A DNA stretch of 64,000 bases from Streptomyces smyrnaeus (GCF_017676345.1 NZ_JAFFZM010000012.1:1-64000); one strand, 5' to 3'. Shown: positions 1 through 9,093, counted from the stretch's first letter. Made by a program: numbers and translations. The notes: generated from the sequence alone by a model not told the origin.

Positions 1-5
1 CCCGC

Positions 6-32
6 CACACGTGCGAAGCCACAGCACGTGTG
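6..32. promoter_or_regulatory. Inverted repeat just upstream of symporter gene
   Basis: Two perfect 9-bp arms, CACACGTGC (6-14) and GCACGTGTG (24-32), separated by 9 bp, end about 30 bp before the symporter start. Each arm contains CACGTG. The dyad could be an operator for an unlinked regulator or an RNA hairpin in the leader. The left flank of the window is missing, so promoter position cannot be judged. Confidence 0.4.
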
Positions 33-62
33 CTGGTCCCGTCATGCCCACGGAGGCAGGCC

Positions 63-1556
63 ATGCCCGGAAAGTCGACCGGCCAGATCACCGCCATCGT
101 CCTCGCCAGTCTGCTGATCATCGCGTTGGGCGCCCTGCTGTCGATGTACTTCGGCAGACGCGCGAAGAATTCCCGCGACTGGCTCGCGGCCCCCGAGTCG
201 CTTCCCCTCGGGGTCGTCGTCATCACCCAGTTCGCCACTGCCGTCGGCGGTGGGGTACTCATCGCCCACGTCGGCATCGCCTATGCGGCGGGCTGGTCCG
301 TGTTCGCCTACGAGGGCTGTGTGCTGCTGGGCTTCCTCGGCCTGACCCTGATCGCCCGCTGGCTGCGCGAACAGCGCTTCACGACCGTGCCGGACATCAT
401 CAGCAGGCTGTTCGGAGCCAGCAGACCGGTCACCGCGATGGCCGGCCTGGCCGCGCTGATCGTGCCCTTCGGCTGGCTGGCCACCCAGTTCGTGGCCTTC
501 GCCAAGCTCTTCGGGCAGCTCACCGGCATCCCCGCGACCACACTCGTCCTCACGATCATGGTGGGCTCGCTCATCTTCGTACTCCCCGGCGGTCTGACAT
601 CCGTGGTGTGGACGGACTTCGTCTTCGGGGTCTTCGCGATACTGATGTCGCTGGGCGTGGCCGGCTACGCGATCCATCTGGCCGGTGGCTGGGGCGAGGT
701 GACCGCCGAGGTGCCGGACGAACTGTGGCGGCCCCAGGCGGTGTTCGCCGTCGGCGGCGAGCAGATCTGGCTGTGGGTGGCGGCAATCGTGCCCGGCACT
801 CTGACCAATCAGCTGTACTTCCAGCGGGTGTTCGCCACCAAGAAGGTCTCCGACGCCCGCCGGGGCCTGGTGCTGTCCGGGCTGACGATCCTGGTGGGCG
901 GGCTGTACGCGGGGTGCATCGGCCTCGCCGTACGTGCGATGAACCCCGGGCTGGGCAACGCGGAGAACGCGGCGGGCTGGCTGATCACACGGCTGCCCGC
1001 AGCGCTGCTCGTCGTCTACGGCGCCTTCCTGGTCGCGACCATCATCTCGACGACCGGCGCGGCGCTGCAGTCCGTCGTCGCCAACGTCATCCGCGACCTG
1101 TGCCAGAACGTGTTCGGCAGCAACCGCGGCGACCGGGAGACGGTGTCGCTGTCCCGGCTCATCACGGTGCTCGTCGCCGGGCTCGCCGCCGCGCTGGCCA
1201 TCGCCTTCCCCAGCGCGCTGGACTGGCTGGTCGCCAGCTACGCCTACTCGGCGGCCACCTTGGCGGTCCCGGTGTTCGGCGGCTACCTGCTGCGCAAGCG
1301 CTTCGCCCTGCGGCCCGCCGCCGCACTGAGCAGCATGCTCGCCGGTATCGCGGGCTGCGCGGCAGCCCAACTCGCCGACACCACGGTGCCGTACGCCGTC
1401 TACGGGATCGGGGCATCCGCACTCGCGCTGCTCGTCCTGCTCCTCCTCCCCGGAGTCGGCAGGCGACCCGGCGCGCCGGCCGGTACGGGCGGCGCCGGTG
1501 ACGCCGACGACGGCGCCGAGGGCACCGGCGAGAGCCTGTCCACTGTGGAGAACTGA
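63..1556 (+). CDS. Sodium:solute symporter family protein
   Basis: A 497-residue integral membrane protein of the SSS (solute:sodium symporter) family, expected to import a small solute with Na+ across the cytoplasmic membrane. About 13 hydrophobic segments run through the protein, which fits the family topology and length; the last 40 residues are an acidic/Gly-rich cytoplasmic tail. I chose the ATG at 63 because GGAGG lies 7 bp upstream; a longer reading frame from 30 has no such site. It is followed after 14 bp by an FAD-dependent oxidase gene, so the two are probably one operon in which an amino acid or amine is imported and oxidised. The substrate cannot be told from sequence. Confidence 0.85.
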   Translation: MPGKSTGQITAIVLASLLIIALGALLSMYFGRRAKNSRDWLAAPESLPLGVVVITQFATAVGGGVLIAHVGIAYAAGWSVFAYEGCVLLGFLGLTLIARWLREQRFTTVPDIISRLFGASRPVTAMAGLAALIVPFGWLATQFVAFAKLFGQLTGIPATTLVLTIMVGSLIFVLPGGLTSVVWTDFVFGVFAILMSLGVAGYAIHLAGGWGEVTAEVPDELWRPQAVFAVGGEQIWLWVAAIVPGTLTNQLYFQRVFATKKVSDARRGLVLSGLTILVGGLYAGCIGLAVRAMNPGLGNAENAAGWLITRLPAALLVVYGAFLVATIISTTGAALQSVVANVIRDLCQNVFGSNRGDRETVSLSRLITVLVAGLAAALAIAFPSALDWLVASYAYSAATLAVPVFGGYLLRKRFALRPAAALSSMLAGIAGCAAAQLADTTVPYAVYGIGASALALLVLLLLPGVGRRPGAPAGTGGAGDADDGAEGTGESLSTVEN

Positions 1557-1570
1557 GAGGAGCACCACCC

Positions 1571-2731
1571 ATGCGTACCGCTGTCGTGGGACTGGGAGTC
1601 ATCGGGGCGAGCGTCGCCAGGTCACTGGCGCTGGCAGGCGCGGAGGTGACGGTCTTCGAGCGTACGGCGCCCGCCGCGGGCACCACCGGCACCTCGTTCG
1701 CCTGGATCAACTCCCACCAGAAGAACCCGCTGGCCTACCACGAGCTGAACGTCGCCGGCATCGCCGAACACCAGGCGCTCCAGGAGGCCGGAGGTCAGTG
1801 GTTCTTCCCCAGCGGCAACCTCGAATGGGCACACGGCGCGGGCCGGGAGCGCCTGTCCGCCGCCGTCGACGAACTGCGCGACCGCGCCTACCCCGTCGAG
1901 TGGATCACCGCGGCGCGCGCCCGTGAACTGGTCCCGGACCTGCGGACACCGCCGGAGGTGTCCGAGGTGGCCTGGTACCCGCAGGAGGGGTACGTGCTGC
2001 CCGTGGCGCTGCTGGCCCGGCTGTGGGGCGAGGCACGGGACCACGGTGCGAAGCTGCGCTGCCCCGAGGAGGTCACCGGCATCACGGAGGACGGCGGCGG
2101 CGCCCGCGTGGCCCTGGCCTCCGGTGCCGCCGAGCACTTCGACACCGCCGTACTGGCGACCGGCCGCTGGACGGAGGCGCTGGCAGGGCGATCCGGCATG
2201 GCGCTGCCGATGGCCGACCCGGACGCGGCGGGTTCGGCCACCGTCGGCCTGCTCGGCTACACCGCACCGCTGCCCTCCCGTGTGGGCCGGGTCCTCACGA
2301 CACCCGAGTTGAACGTACGGCCCGAGGGCGGGGGGCGGCTCGTGGTGCAGGGCCTCGACCTGGACGGCGACGCGGACCCGGCCGATGTCCCGCCCGCCGA
2401 CGGCACCCACGCCCGGGAGCTGTGCACGCGGCTGCGGAACCTGCTGGCCGGCACCGAGGGGGCGTATCTGGAGTCCCTGCGCGTCGGCCGGCGGTCGATG
2501 CCCGCCGACGGTAGGACCGCCGCGGGCTTCAGCGCCTCCGGTGCGGTGTACGCGATCGCCACGCACAGCGGCATCACCCTCGGCCCCCTCCTCGGCCGGC
2601 TCGCGGCCGAGGAGATCGTCGCGGGGAAGGAGAGCGCACTGCTGGCGCAGTTCCGCCCCGCACGGTTCAGCGGCGTGGACAAGGACTCACTGGCCCCGCT
2701 CACCCCGGCCCGCTTCGCGGGCCAGCAATAG
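1571..2731 (+). CDS. FAD-dependent oxidoreductase, DAO/DadA family
   Basis: A 386-residue flavoprotein of the D-amino acid oxidase/glycine oxidase fold. The N-terminus carries a Rossmann FAD motif (GLGVIG, residues 7-12) ending in an acidic residue (VTVFE). A second FAD-contact region lies near the C-terminus (ATHSGITLGP). It should oxidise a secondary or primary amine or amino acid in the cytoplasm. No signal peptide is present. An AGAGGAG site precedes the ATG. Co-transcription with the upstream symporter suggests that it acts on the imported solute. The exact substrate (sarcosine, D-amino acid, hydroxyproline and so on) is not determinable here. Confidence 0.8.
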   Translation: MRTAVVGLGVIGASVARSLALAGAEVTVFERTAPAAGTTGTSFAWINSHQKNPLAYHELNVAGIAEHQALQEAGGQWFFPSGNLEWAHGAGRERLSAAVDELRDRAYPVEWITAARARELVPDLRTPPEVSEVAWYPQEGYVLPVALLARLWGEARDHGAKLRCPEEVTGITEDGGGARVALASGAAEHFDTAVLATGRWTEALAGRSGMALPMADPDAAGSATVGLLGYTAPLPSRVGRVLTTPELNVRPEGGGRLVVQGLDLDGDADPADVPPADGTHARELCTRLRNLLAGTEGAYLESLRVGRRSMPADGRTAAGFSASGAVYAIATHSGITLGPLLGRLAAEEIVAGKESALLAQFRPARFSGVDKDSLAPLTPARFAGQQ

Positions 2732-2948
2732 CCCTCGCCGCTCCCGGGACAGCCCCTCGCCGCTCCCGGACGCGTCCACATCCGGGCGGAGGGCGGCCCT
2801 GCAGCCCATGCCCGACCACCTGGGCGTGGCCTCGCCCCGCGGCGGACAATCCGTTTGCGGCCGGACCGGTCGGCCCGGTGAGGTACTCCCATGGACGGCG
2901 CGCCGCAACGGGCGCGACCGGCGAGGCGGGCACAGACCGGGAGACCGT

Positions 2949-3997
2949 ATGGCCACGACGCGGGCGGCCCCATGGCACAGGTGGGCGGTGCTCGGGGCCC
3001 TGATGCTGGCCGCCTTCACCTTCAACACCGCGGAGAACCTGCCGGTCGGCCTCCTGGAACTCATCGCCGCGAGTCTGCGGGTGCCGGTGTCAGCGGTCGG
3101 CCTGCTGGTCACCGGGTACGCCGTGACGGTCGCGGTGGGCCTGTTCGCGCCCGGGGTGCGCGGGCGGGTGATCGGTGCCCTGTCCGTGGCCGGTTCGCTC
3201 GCCCTCGTGCTCGGTGTCCCCGCCGGAACCTGGCTGGGCCAACACAGCGACTGGCCGGTGCCGATCGCCGTCCTGGCGGGGTTGGGACTCGGCTGCTGCC
3301 GGCCACGCGTCCGGAGGAGGAGCACGCCGCCTACGGCAGCAGCCCCGACGTCCGCCGCTTCGGAACCGTGCTGGCGGCCGGAACCCTGTCCGCCACCGGG
3401 GCTTTCGCGAGCTACACCTACATCGTGAAGTCCCTCGGAGACGTGAGCGGGTTCGCCACCGACACGGTCAGTGGACTGCTCGTGGTGTTCGGAGTCGCGT
3501 GTCTGGCCGGAGTGAGCATCACGGGGGCACTGCTGGATCGCTTCCCGCACTCCGCGCTGCCCACGGCCGTGGCCACGCAGGCAGTGGGCATGCTCGGGCT
3601 GTACACGGCCGGCAGTCGTCCGATGGCGGCGGTGGTGTTCCTGGTGCTGGTGGGTGGCGCGCTCGGGCCGGTGTTCATGACCACTCAGAACGAGATGCTG
3701 CACTGCGCCCCGGGCCGCACGGACATCGCGCTCGCGGCGAATTCCGGTGCCTACAACGCCGGTATCGCGGCGGGTGCCGCGCTCGGCGGACTGGTCCTGC
3801 ACCTCGCCGACGTGCGGGCCACCTTCCTGGCCGGCGGACTGCGGGCCGTCGCGGCCTGCGCGGTACTGCTCGGAGGGCGGCTGCTGCCGATCGGCGCGGA
3901 CCGGGCGAACGCTCCTGACAGCCCGGCGGGTCTGCAGCGCACTGCGCGGACCACGCGGCCGCCCGACCGTGTCGAGCACCACAGCACCCCTCGGTGA
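2949..3997 (+). pseudogene. Decayed MFS (AraJ-type) transporter
   Basis: The reading frame from ATG 2949 encodes a typical MFS N-terminus (FTFNTAENLPVGLLELIA, then the LLVTGYAVTVAV helix). It then jumps directly to GLFAPGVRGRVIGALS, which normally lies after transmembrane segment 4, so roughly 50-60 residues appear to be missing. Near 3290 homology moves to another frame (LLPATRPEEEHA onward), which continues through the C-terminal helices to a stop at 3997. An internal deletion plus a frameshifting lesion make a working exporter unlikely. Sequencing error could explain the frameshift but not the missing helices. Family members are sugar or drug efflux proteins. Confidence 0.75.
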
Positions 3998-4104
3998 CGG
4001 TCGGCCGCCAAGTGAGGGTCGGGCTGCACCGCCGTGCCCACCGGTTCGGGTACAGCCGCCGCTGCCATAACGGGCAGCGGCGACCGGGGCGGGCGTACGC
4101 GGTC

Positions 4105-4713
4105 TCAGGAGGTGGCGGTTTCCTCCGAGCGTGCCGTGCTGGGGCGGGCGCGCAGGTGGGTGCGTTCGCCCTGTCTGCCGAAGAGGCTGAGGATTTCGAC
4201 AGGCTCGGCGGCCGCGGCACCGAACCAGTGCGGTACCCGGGTGTCGAATTCGGCCGCTTCGCCCGGCGCGAGCTCCAGATCGTGTTCGCCCAGGACGAGC
4301 CGCAGCCGCCCGTTGAGGACGTAGACCCAGTCGTAGCCGTCGTGGGTCTGCAGCTCGGGTTCCTGCCGGGCGGTGCTGGGCGGGATGACGAGCTTGTAGG
4401 CCTGGATGCCGCCGGCCCGGCGGGTGAGGGGCAGCATGGTCATGCCGTGTGCCGTGACCGGGCGCAGATGGATGCGGGGGTCCCCGGTGGGTGGTGCGTC
4501 GACGAGCTCGTCGAGCGTGACACCGTGGGCCTTGGCCAGCGGGAGCAGGAGTTCCAGGGTCGGGCGGCGGGTGCCCGACTCCAGCCGGGAGAGCGTGCTC
4601 ACCGAGATGCCGGTCGTCGCCGACAGCTCGACCAGCGTGGTGTCGCGCTGCCGCCGCAGCGCGCGGAGCCGGGGTCCGACTGCGTCGAGGGCTTGGTCAA
4701 GGTCGTCGTCCAT
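4105..4713 (-). CDS. XRE-family regulator with cupin domain
   Basis: A 202-residue transcription factor. Residues about 10-65 form a Cro/CI-type helix-turn-helix (VELSATTGISVSTLSRLESG). The C-terminal half is a cupin_2 sensor barrel (THDGYDWVYVLNG, then LAPGEAAEFDTRVPHW). Such proteins (PuuR-like class) usually repress neighbouring genes and sense a small ligand in the cupin. The start at 4713 (MDDDLDQ) is preferred over a longer frame because homology begins there. It is divergent from the DUF488 gene, with about 95 bp between starts, and its target may be that gene or the decayed transporter locus behind it. Confidence 0.8.
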   Translation of the reverse strand: MDDDLDQALDAVGPRLRALRRQRDTTLVELSATTGISVSTLSRLESGTRRPTLELLLPLAKAHGVTLDELVDAPPTGDPRIHLRPVTAHGMTMLPLTRRAGGIQAYKLVIPPSTARQEPELQTHDGYDWVYVLNGRLRLVLGEHDLELAPGEAAEFDTRVPHWFGAAAAEPVEILSLFGRQGERTHLRARPSTARSEETATS

Positions 4714-4808
4714 GCCACCAGTTTGCCAGCCCGGCAACGAAACTTGCCGCCACTGCCGCGACAGTCCAGGTCACGCCGATGTCGTCGGGCCGGTGCCATC
4801 CTGGGCGG

Positions 4809-5345
4809 GTGGAGGAGAGCGCCCAGCCGCTGCTGACCCTCGGCCACGGCACAGCCGGCCGCCAGGAACTCGCCCGTCTGCTGCACGGGGCCGAGGTCAG
4901 GTCCGTCGTGGACGTACGGACAGCGCCCGGCAGCCGACGCAACCCCGACGTGCACCGCGAAGCGCTGCGCGAGTGGCTGCCCGCCGAGGGCGTCGACTAC
5001 CGCTGGGAGCAGCGGCTCGGCGGCTTCCGCCGGGCCGCGCCGGACTCGCCCGACACCTTCTGGCGCAACGCTTCCTTCCGGGGCTATGCCGGGCACACCC
5101 GCAGCCCCGACTTCCTCGCCGCCATGGAGGAGCTGCTGCGCGACGCCGAAGGCACCCGTACGGCTGTGCTGTGCGGTGAGTCGGTGTGGTGGCGCTGCCA
5201 CCGCCGGATCATCGCCGACTTCGCGCTACTGGCCCGCGGGCGGCCCGTGCTGCACCTCGCCCACGACGGCCGCCTCACCGAGCACCCGCCCACTGCCGGG
5301 GCGCGGCTGCGCAAGGACGGGCTGCTGGTCTACGACGGCGAGTGA
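4809..5345 (+). CDS. DUF488 domain-containing protein
   Basis: About 178 residues covering the whole DUF488 fold: an N-terminal LLTLGHGT segment, VVDVRTAPGSRRNP, and the conserved C-terminal CGE-x5-CHRRIIADF motif with two cysteines and a histidine. The biochemical role of the family is not established. No signal peptide or membrane segment is seen. The GTG at 4809 starts exactly at the conserved region; an ATG at 4779 is an alternative and neither has a strong ribosome binding site. It is divergent from the cupin regulator. Confidence 0.7.
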   Translation: MEESAQPLLTLGHGTAGRQELARLLHGAEVRSVVDVRTAPGSRRNPDVHREALREWLPAEGVDYRWEQRLGGFRRAAPDSPDTFWRNASFRGYAGHTRSPDFLAAMEELLRDAEGTRTAVLCGESVWWRCHRRIIADFALLARGRPVLHLAHDGRLTEHPPTAGARLRKDGLLVYDGE

Positions 5346-5384
5346 CGCGGCGGCCCCGCTCCCGGGCGCGCACACCGTCAAAGG

Positions 5385-6827
5385 TCACTCCGCCGGCAGC
5401 TCCCCGGAGCGGGCGATTCGCGAGTACCAGGAAGCGCTGGACTTCGGGGTGCGCCGCTGGGTCTGGTAGTCGACGTGCACCAGGCCGAAGCGCTTGTCGT
5501 AGCCCCACGCCCACTCGAAGTTGTCCAGCAGCGACCACATGAAGTAGCCCCGCACATCGGCGCCTTCCCGGATCGCCTGGTGCACTGCCTGCAGATGGCG
5601 GTGGACGTACGCGATGCGCTCCGGGTCGTGGAACCGGCCCTCGGCGTCCGGCACGTCGGGGTAGGAGGCGCCGTTCTCGGTCACGTAGAGAGAGGTTCCG
5701 GGTGCCTCGCGGTGGAAGCGCAGGAGGAGTTCGGTCAAGCCGCTGGGGTCGATGCTCCAGCCCATGGCTGTGCGGTTGCCGGGCGGCTGGTGGAAGGCGA
5801 CCCGGTCCGCACCCGGCCAGGGTGAGTGGGCGCCGCCACCGTGTCCGTCGTTGCGCTCGGGCACGGTGCCCTCCGGCGCGGCGGACACGACGGTCGGGGT
5901 GTAGTAGTTCAGGCAGACCCCGTCGAGCGGCTGGTGGGCGAGGGCCGGGTCGCCGTCCCGGACGAAGGACCAGTCGGTGAGGTGGGCCGTGTCGGTCAGC
6001 AGGTCCTCGTCGTACCTGCCGTGCAGCATGGGCCCGGTGAAGACACGGGTGGCGAGTGCGTCGATACGGCGAGCCGCGTCCTGGTCGGCAGGGCTCTCGG
6101 TACGGGGGCGTACGGCGGCCGGGTTGAGGCTGACACTCAGGCGTGCCCGGTCCGGGAGCGCAGCACGCAGCACCTGTACGGCCAGGCCGTGGCCGAGGTT
6201 GAGGTGGTGTGCCGCGCGCAGGGCGGCGACGGGGTCGGTGCGGCCGGGCGCGTGCACGCCGGAGCCGTAGCCGAGGAAGGCGCTGCACCACGGCTCGTTC
6301 AGGGTCGTCCACAGCTCGACGCGGTCGCCGAGCGCTTCGGCGACGATCCCGGCGTACTCCGCGAAGCGGTAGGCGGTCTCCCGCGCCGGCCAGCCTCCGG
6401 CCTCCTCCAGCTCCTGGGGGAGGTCCCAGTGGTAGAGGGTGAGGACCGGGGTGATGCCCGCGGTGAGGAGTTCGTCGGTCAGCGCGCGGTAGAAGTCGAG
6501 GCCGCGCTGGTGGGCCGGTCCGCGCCCGGTGGGCTGGACGCGGGACCAGGAGACGGAGAAGCGGTAGGCGCCCAGGCCCAGTTCCGCCATCAGCGCCACG
6601 TCGTCCCGGTAGCGGTGGTAGTGGTCGCAGGCCACGTCCCCGGTGTCACCACCGGCCACCTTGCCCGGGGTGTGGGAGAAGGTGTCCCAGATGGACGGGG
6701 TGCGACCGTCCTCCTCCACCGCGCCCTCGATCTGGTAGGCGGCGGTGGAAGCGCCCCACAGGAAGCCGGTGGGGAAGCGGAGGGGGGCGGCGGTGTCCAC
6801 CGCGGTATCAGCCTGCACGGATGTCAT
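5385..6827 (-). CDS. bglC: Beta-glucosidase, GH1 (BglC-type)
   Basis: A 480-residue cytoplasmic glycoside hydrolase family 1 enzyme that should cleave imported cellobiose and cello-oligosaccharides to glucose. The acid/base Glu is in TLNEPW (E178) and the nucleophile in VTENGAS (E384). The N-terminal FPTGFLWGASTAAYQIEG and the WSLLDNFEWAWGY substrate loop are also typical. No signal peptide is present. The ATG at 6827 is preceded by GGGAG seven bases upstream, and that ribosome binding site lies inside a CebR-like operator. It is downstream of cebEFG on the same strand but is separated by a 307-bp gap with a hairpin, so it probably has its own CebR-controlled promoter. Confidence 0.9.
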   Translation of the reverse strand: MTSVQADTAVDTAAPLRFPTGFLWGASTAAYQIEGAVEEDGRTPSIWDTFSHTPGKVAGGDTGDVACDHYHRYRDDVALMAELGLGAYRFSVSWSRVQPTGRGPAHQRGLDFYRALTDELLTAGITPVLTLYHWDLPQELEEAGGWPARETAYRFAEYAGIVAEALGDRVELWTTLNEPWCSAFLGYGSGVHAPGRTDPVAALRAAHHLNLGHGLAVQVLRAALPDRARLSVSLNPAAVRPRTESPADQDAARRIDALATRVFTGPMLHGRYDEDLLTDTAHLTDWSFVRDGDPALAHQPLDGVCLNYYTPTVVSAAPEGTVPERNDGHGGGAHSPWPGADRVAFHQPPGNRTAMGWSIDPSGLTELLLRFHREAPGTSLYVTENGASYPDVPDAEGRFHDPERIAYVHRHLQAVHQAIREGADVRGYFMWSLLDNFEWAWGYDKRFGLVHVDYQTQRRTPKSSASWYSRIARSGELPAE

Positions 6828-6840
6828 AGGAACGCTCCCA
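6827..6840 (-). promoter_or_regulatory. CebR-like operator over the bglC ribosome binding site
   Basis: Read on the minus strand the site is TGGGAGCGTTCCTA, matching 12 of 14 positions of the palindrome TGGGAGCGCTCCCA found before cebE in this window. Its last two bases are the first bases of the bglC start region, and the GGGAG of the site doubles as the Shine-Dalgarno sequence. A repressor bound here would block transcription entering bglC. Confidence 0.7.
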
Positions 6841-6910
6841 AGGTGTGCGGGCACAGCCGTGCCCTGGTTCGTCGTGGTGCAGTGGAACGGGGAGGGGGAG
6901 GAGAAGAGGG

Positions 6911-6946
6911 AACAGCGAGAACAGGGAGAACAGGGAGAACAGCGAA
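6911..6946. repeat. Four tandem 9-bp units
   Basis: Four consecutive 9-mers of the form AACAG(C/G)GAG occupy the gap between cebG and bglC (6828-7134). The region around them is purine-rich on the plus strand and shows no credible coding frame. The last unit ends in A rather than G. No function is evident. Confidence 0.6.
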
Positions 6947-7087
6947 GGATGGCGAGAGCGGGGAAGAACGGAGGGAACGGGGGTGGGCGGAGTCGGGCGG
7001 CGGGGACGGCGGGAAGACGGCGGCTGGGGACGGAGGAGGGGGAGCCGGAGGGAAGCCGCCCCACACGGCCTCCCCCACGGCTCCCGG

Positions 7088-7126
7088 CCGCACGGGCCCG
7101 GGTCCCACGACCCCGGGGCCGTGCGG
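7088..7126 (-). terminator. GC-rich hairpin downstream of cebG
   Basis: A 17-nt arm (7088-7104) and an 18-nt arm (7109-7126) are complementary apart from one bulge and one mismatch, with a 4-nt loop. The hairpin starts 9 bp past the cebG stop and has no T-run, as is common for actinobacterial terminators. It would separate cebEFG from bglC. Confidence 0.6.
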
Positions 7127-7134
7127 GGTCGTGG

Positions 7135-8088
7135 TCACCCCTTGACGGCTCCCTGCATGACTCCGCCGACGATCTGCTTGCCGAACAGGGTGAAGGCGAG
7201 CAGCAGCGGCAGGGTGCCCAGCAGGGCGCCCGCCATGATGACGGACTCGTCGGGGATGTAGCCGCGGCCGAGACCGGTCAGAGCGACCTGGACGGTCGGG
7301 TTGTCCTGGGTGAGCGCGATGATCGGCCAGAAGAACTCGTTCCAGGCCAGCACGAACGTCAGCATCCCCAGCACGGCCATCGCCGGCCGGGCGACGGGGA
7401 AGACGACGTGCCACACGATCCGCAGACTGTGCGCCCCGTCCACCCGCGCGGCCTCGATCAGTTCGGTCGGCAGCGCGTTGACCAGGTACTGACGCATGAA
7501 GAAGACGCCGAACGCGTTGACCATCATCGGCAGGATCACCGCCTGCAGCTGGTTGGTCCACTCCAGTTCGGCAATCGCCATGAACAGCGGTACGACACTC
7601 AGCTGCGGCGGCACCATCATCGTGCCGATGACCATCATCAGCAGCAGATTCTTCGCCCGGAACCGCAGCTTGGCGAAGGCGTACCCGGCGAGCGTCGCGA
7701 ACAGCACGGTGCTCAGTGCGATGCTGCCGGCCACGAACGTGGTGTTCAGCAGCGCCTTGCCCATGTTCGCGTCCTGCCACGCGGTGGTCATGTTGCTGAA
7801 CAGGTTTCCGCCGAACCAGAACGGTGGCGGGGTCTCGGCCAGCCGCTGGTTGTTCCGGGAGGCCGCGATGGCGGTCCAGATCAACGGGAAGAGCGATCCG
7901 GCGGTGAAGAGCAGCAGGATGCCGTAGGTGATCCGTCCCGCGTGCAGGTGCCGGCCGGCGCTTCCGGCCTTCCGCGTGGACCTGCGGGGATCCGCCTTCG
8001 GGGTCTTCCCGCCGGTGGTGGCGGTGCTCGGCCCGTCAGTTGCCCCGGCGGCCGTACGGGTGCGGCGCTGGGCCGTGGTTGGCAGCAT
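7135..8088 (-). CDS. cebG: Cello-oligosaccharide ABC permease, MalG type (CebG)
   Basis: A 317-residue CUT1-family inner membrane permease with six predicted helices and the ATPase-contact loop EAARVDGAHSLRIVWHVVFPVARPA (split here only for description) near residues 205-230. A basic, Ala-rich N-terminal tail of about 45 residues precedes the first helix. It pairs with CebF to form the channel that receives cellobiose/cellotriose from CebE. The start at 8088 follows a GGGGGCGGGA stretch. It lies 12 bp after cebF. No ATPase gene is nearby; in Streptomyces the shared ATPase MsiK normally energises this importer. Confidence 0.88.
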   Translation of the reverse strand: MLPTTAQRRTRTAAGATDGPSTATTGGKTPKADPRRSTRKAGSAGRHLHAGRITYGILLLFTAGSLFPLIWTAIAASRNNQRLAETPPPFWFGGNLFSNMTTAWQDANMGKALLNTTFVAGSIALSTVLFATLAGYAFAKLRFRAKNLLLMMVIGTMMVPPQLSVVPLFMAIAELEWTNQLQAVILPMMVNAFGVFFMRQYLVNALPTELIEAARVDGAHSLRIVWHVVFPVARPAMAVLGMLTFVLAWNEFFWPIIALTQDNPTVQVALTGLGRGYIPDESVIMAGALLGTLPLLLAFTLFGKQIVGGVMQGAVKG

Positions 8089-8100
8089 GTCCCGCCCCCT

Positions 8101-9093
8101 TCAGTGGGTCTTGTTGAGACGTCGGGCGATCAGCCAGTTGACCAGGCCGATCACGATGAGGATCAGGAACATCGTCCAGGCGATGGCGGAGGCCCGGCCG
8201 AGCTGGAAGTCGAACCAGCCCTGTTCGTACAGATAGAGCCCAAGCGTCTGGTACTGGTGCGAGCCGCCGCCGGTCTGCGAGCCGCCGAACAGCAGCGGCT
8301 CACCGAAGAGCTGGGTGGCGCCGATGGTGGAGACGACCACGGTGAACAGGATCGTCGGCCGCAGCGAGGGAATGGTCACGTGCAGGAACTGCTGCCAGCG
8401 GTTGGCCCCGTCCAGCGCCGCGGACTCGTACAGATCGTCGGGGACGGCCTGCATGGCGGCGAGGTAGATCAGCGTGTTGTAACCGGTCCACCGCCAGATG
8501 ACGATGGACGAGACGGCCAGCTGCGATGTCCAGGTGCCGTTCTCCCAGTCGATGTTGTCGATGCCGACCAGTCCGAGACCCCAGTTGATCATGCCGTAGT
8601 CGCGGCCGTACAGCATCGTGAACACCAGCGTCGCCGCGGCGACGGAGGTGGCGTACGGGGTGAGCATGGCGACGCGGAAGAACGTCGACCCGCGCAGCTT
8701 GTAGTTGAGCAGATGGGCCAGTCCCAGGGCCATCAGCAGCTGCGGGACGGTGGACATCACGCCGATGGTGAAGGTGTTCTGCAGCGCGTTCCAGAAGAAG
8801 TCGTCCTCCAGCAGCCGGGAGAAGTTGCGCATCCCGACCCATTCCATGTGGGTGGGGTCGTGCAACGACACCTTGTGCAGCGAGGCCCAGCCCGTGTACA
8901 GCAGCGGGAACAGCCCGAAGGCGGCGAAGAAGACGAAGAACGGTGCGATGAAGGCGTAGGGGCTCCACCGGGCGTCCCACCGGTGGCGGCGGCGGCCGCG
9001 GCGCTCCGGGGAGCGCTCGCGGTCGCCGTCCGCCGGAGCGGGACGCCCGGCTTCCCGGACGCCGGGGAGTGGCTCAGTCCTCGACGACGTCAT
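8101..9093 (-). CDS. cebF: Cello-oligosaccharide ABC permease, MalF type (CebF)
   Basis: A 330-residue CUT1 permease with a basic N-terminal tail, a first helix (YAFIAPFFVFFAAFGLFPLL) and the EAA loop ESAALDGANRWQQFLHVTIP near residues 225-245. It is the partner of CebG. Its ATG at 9093 lies inside the end of cebE (20-bp overlap), which suggests translational coupling. Identification as CebF rests on the gene order cebR/cebE-cebF-cebG-bglC and on the CebR operators, which together are characteristic of the streptomycete cellobiose system. Confidence 0.88.
   Translation of the reverse strand: MTSSRTEPLPGVREAGRPAPADGDRERSPERRGRRRHRWDARWSPYAFIAPFFVFFAAFGLFPLLYTGWASLHKVSLHDPTHMEWVGMRNFSRLLEDDFFWNALQNTFTIGVMSTVPQLLMALGLAHLLNYKLRGSTFFRVAMLTPYATSVAAATLVFTMLYGRDYGMINWGLGLVGIDNIDWENGTWTSQLAVSSIVIWRWTGYNTLIYLAAMQAVPDDLYESAALDGANRWQQFLHVTIPSLRPTILFTVVVSTIGATQLFGEPLLFGGSQTGGGSHQYQTLGLYLYEQGWFDFQLGRASAIAWTMFLILIVIGLVNWLIARRLNKTH

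Noticed and set aside
2732..2770. Short direct repeat CCCTCGCCGCTCCCGGA after the oxidase gene
   Set aside because: Two 17-bp copies 22 bp apart in non-coding DNA, without a mobile-element gene, terminal inverted repeats or symmetry; probably chance or local slippage.
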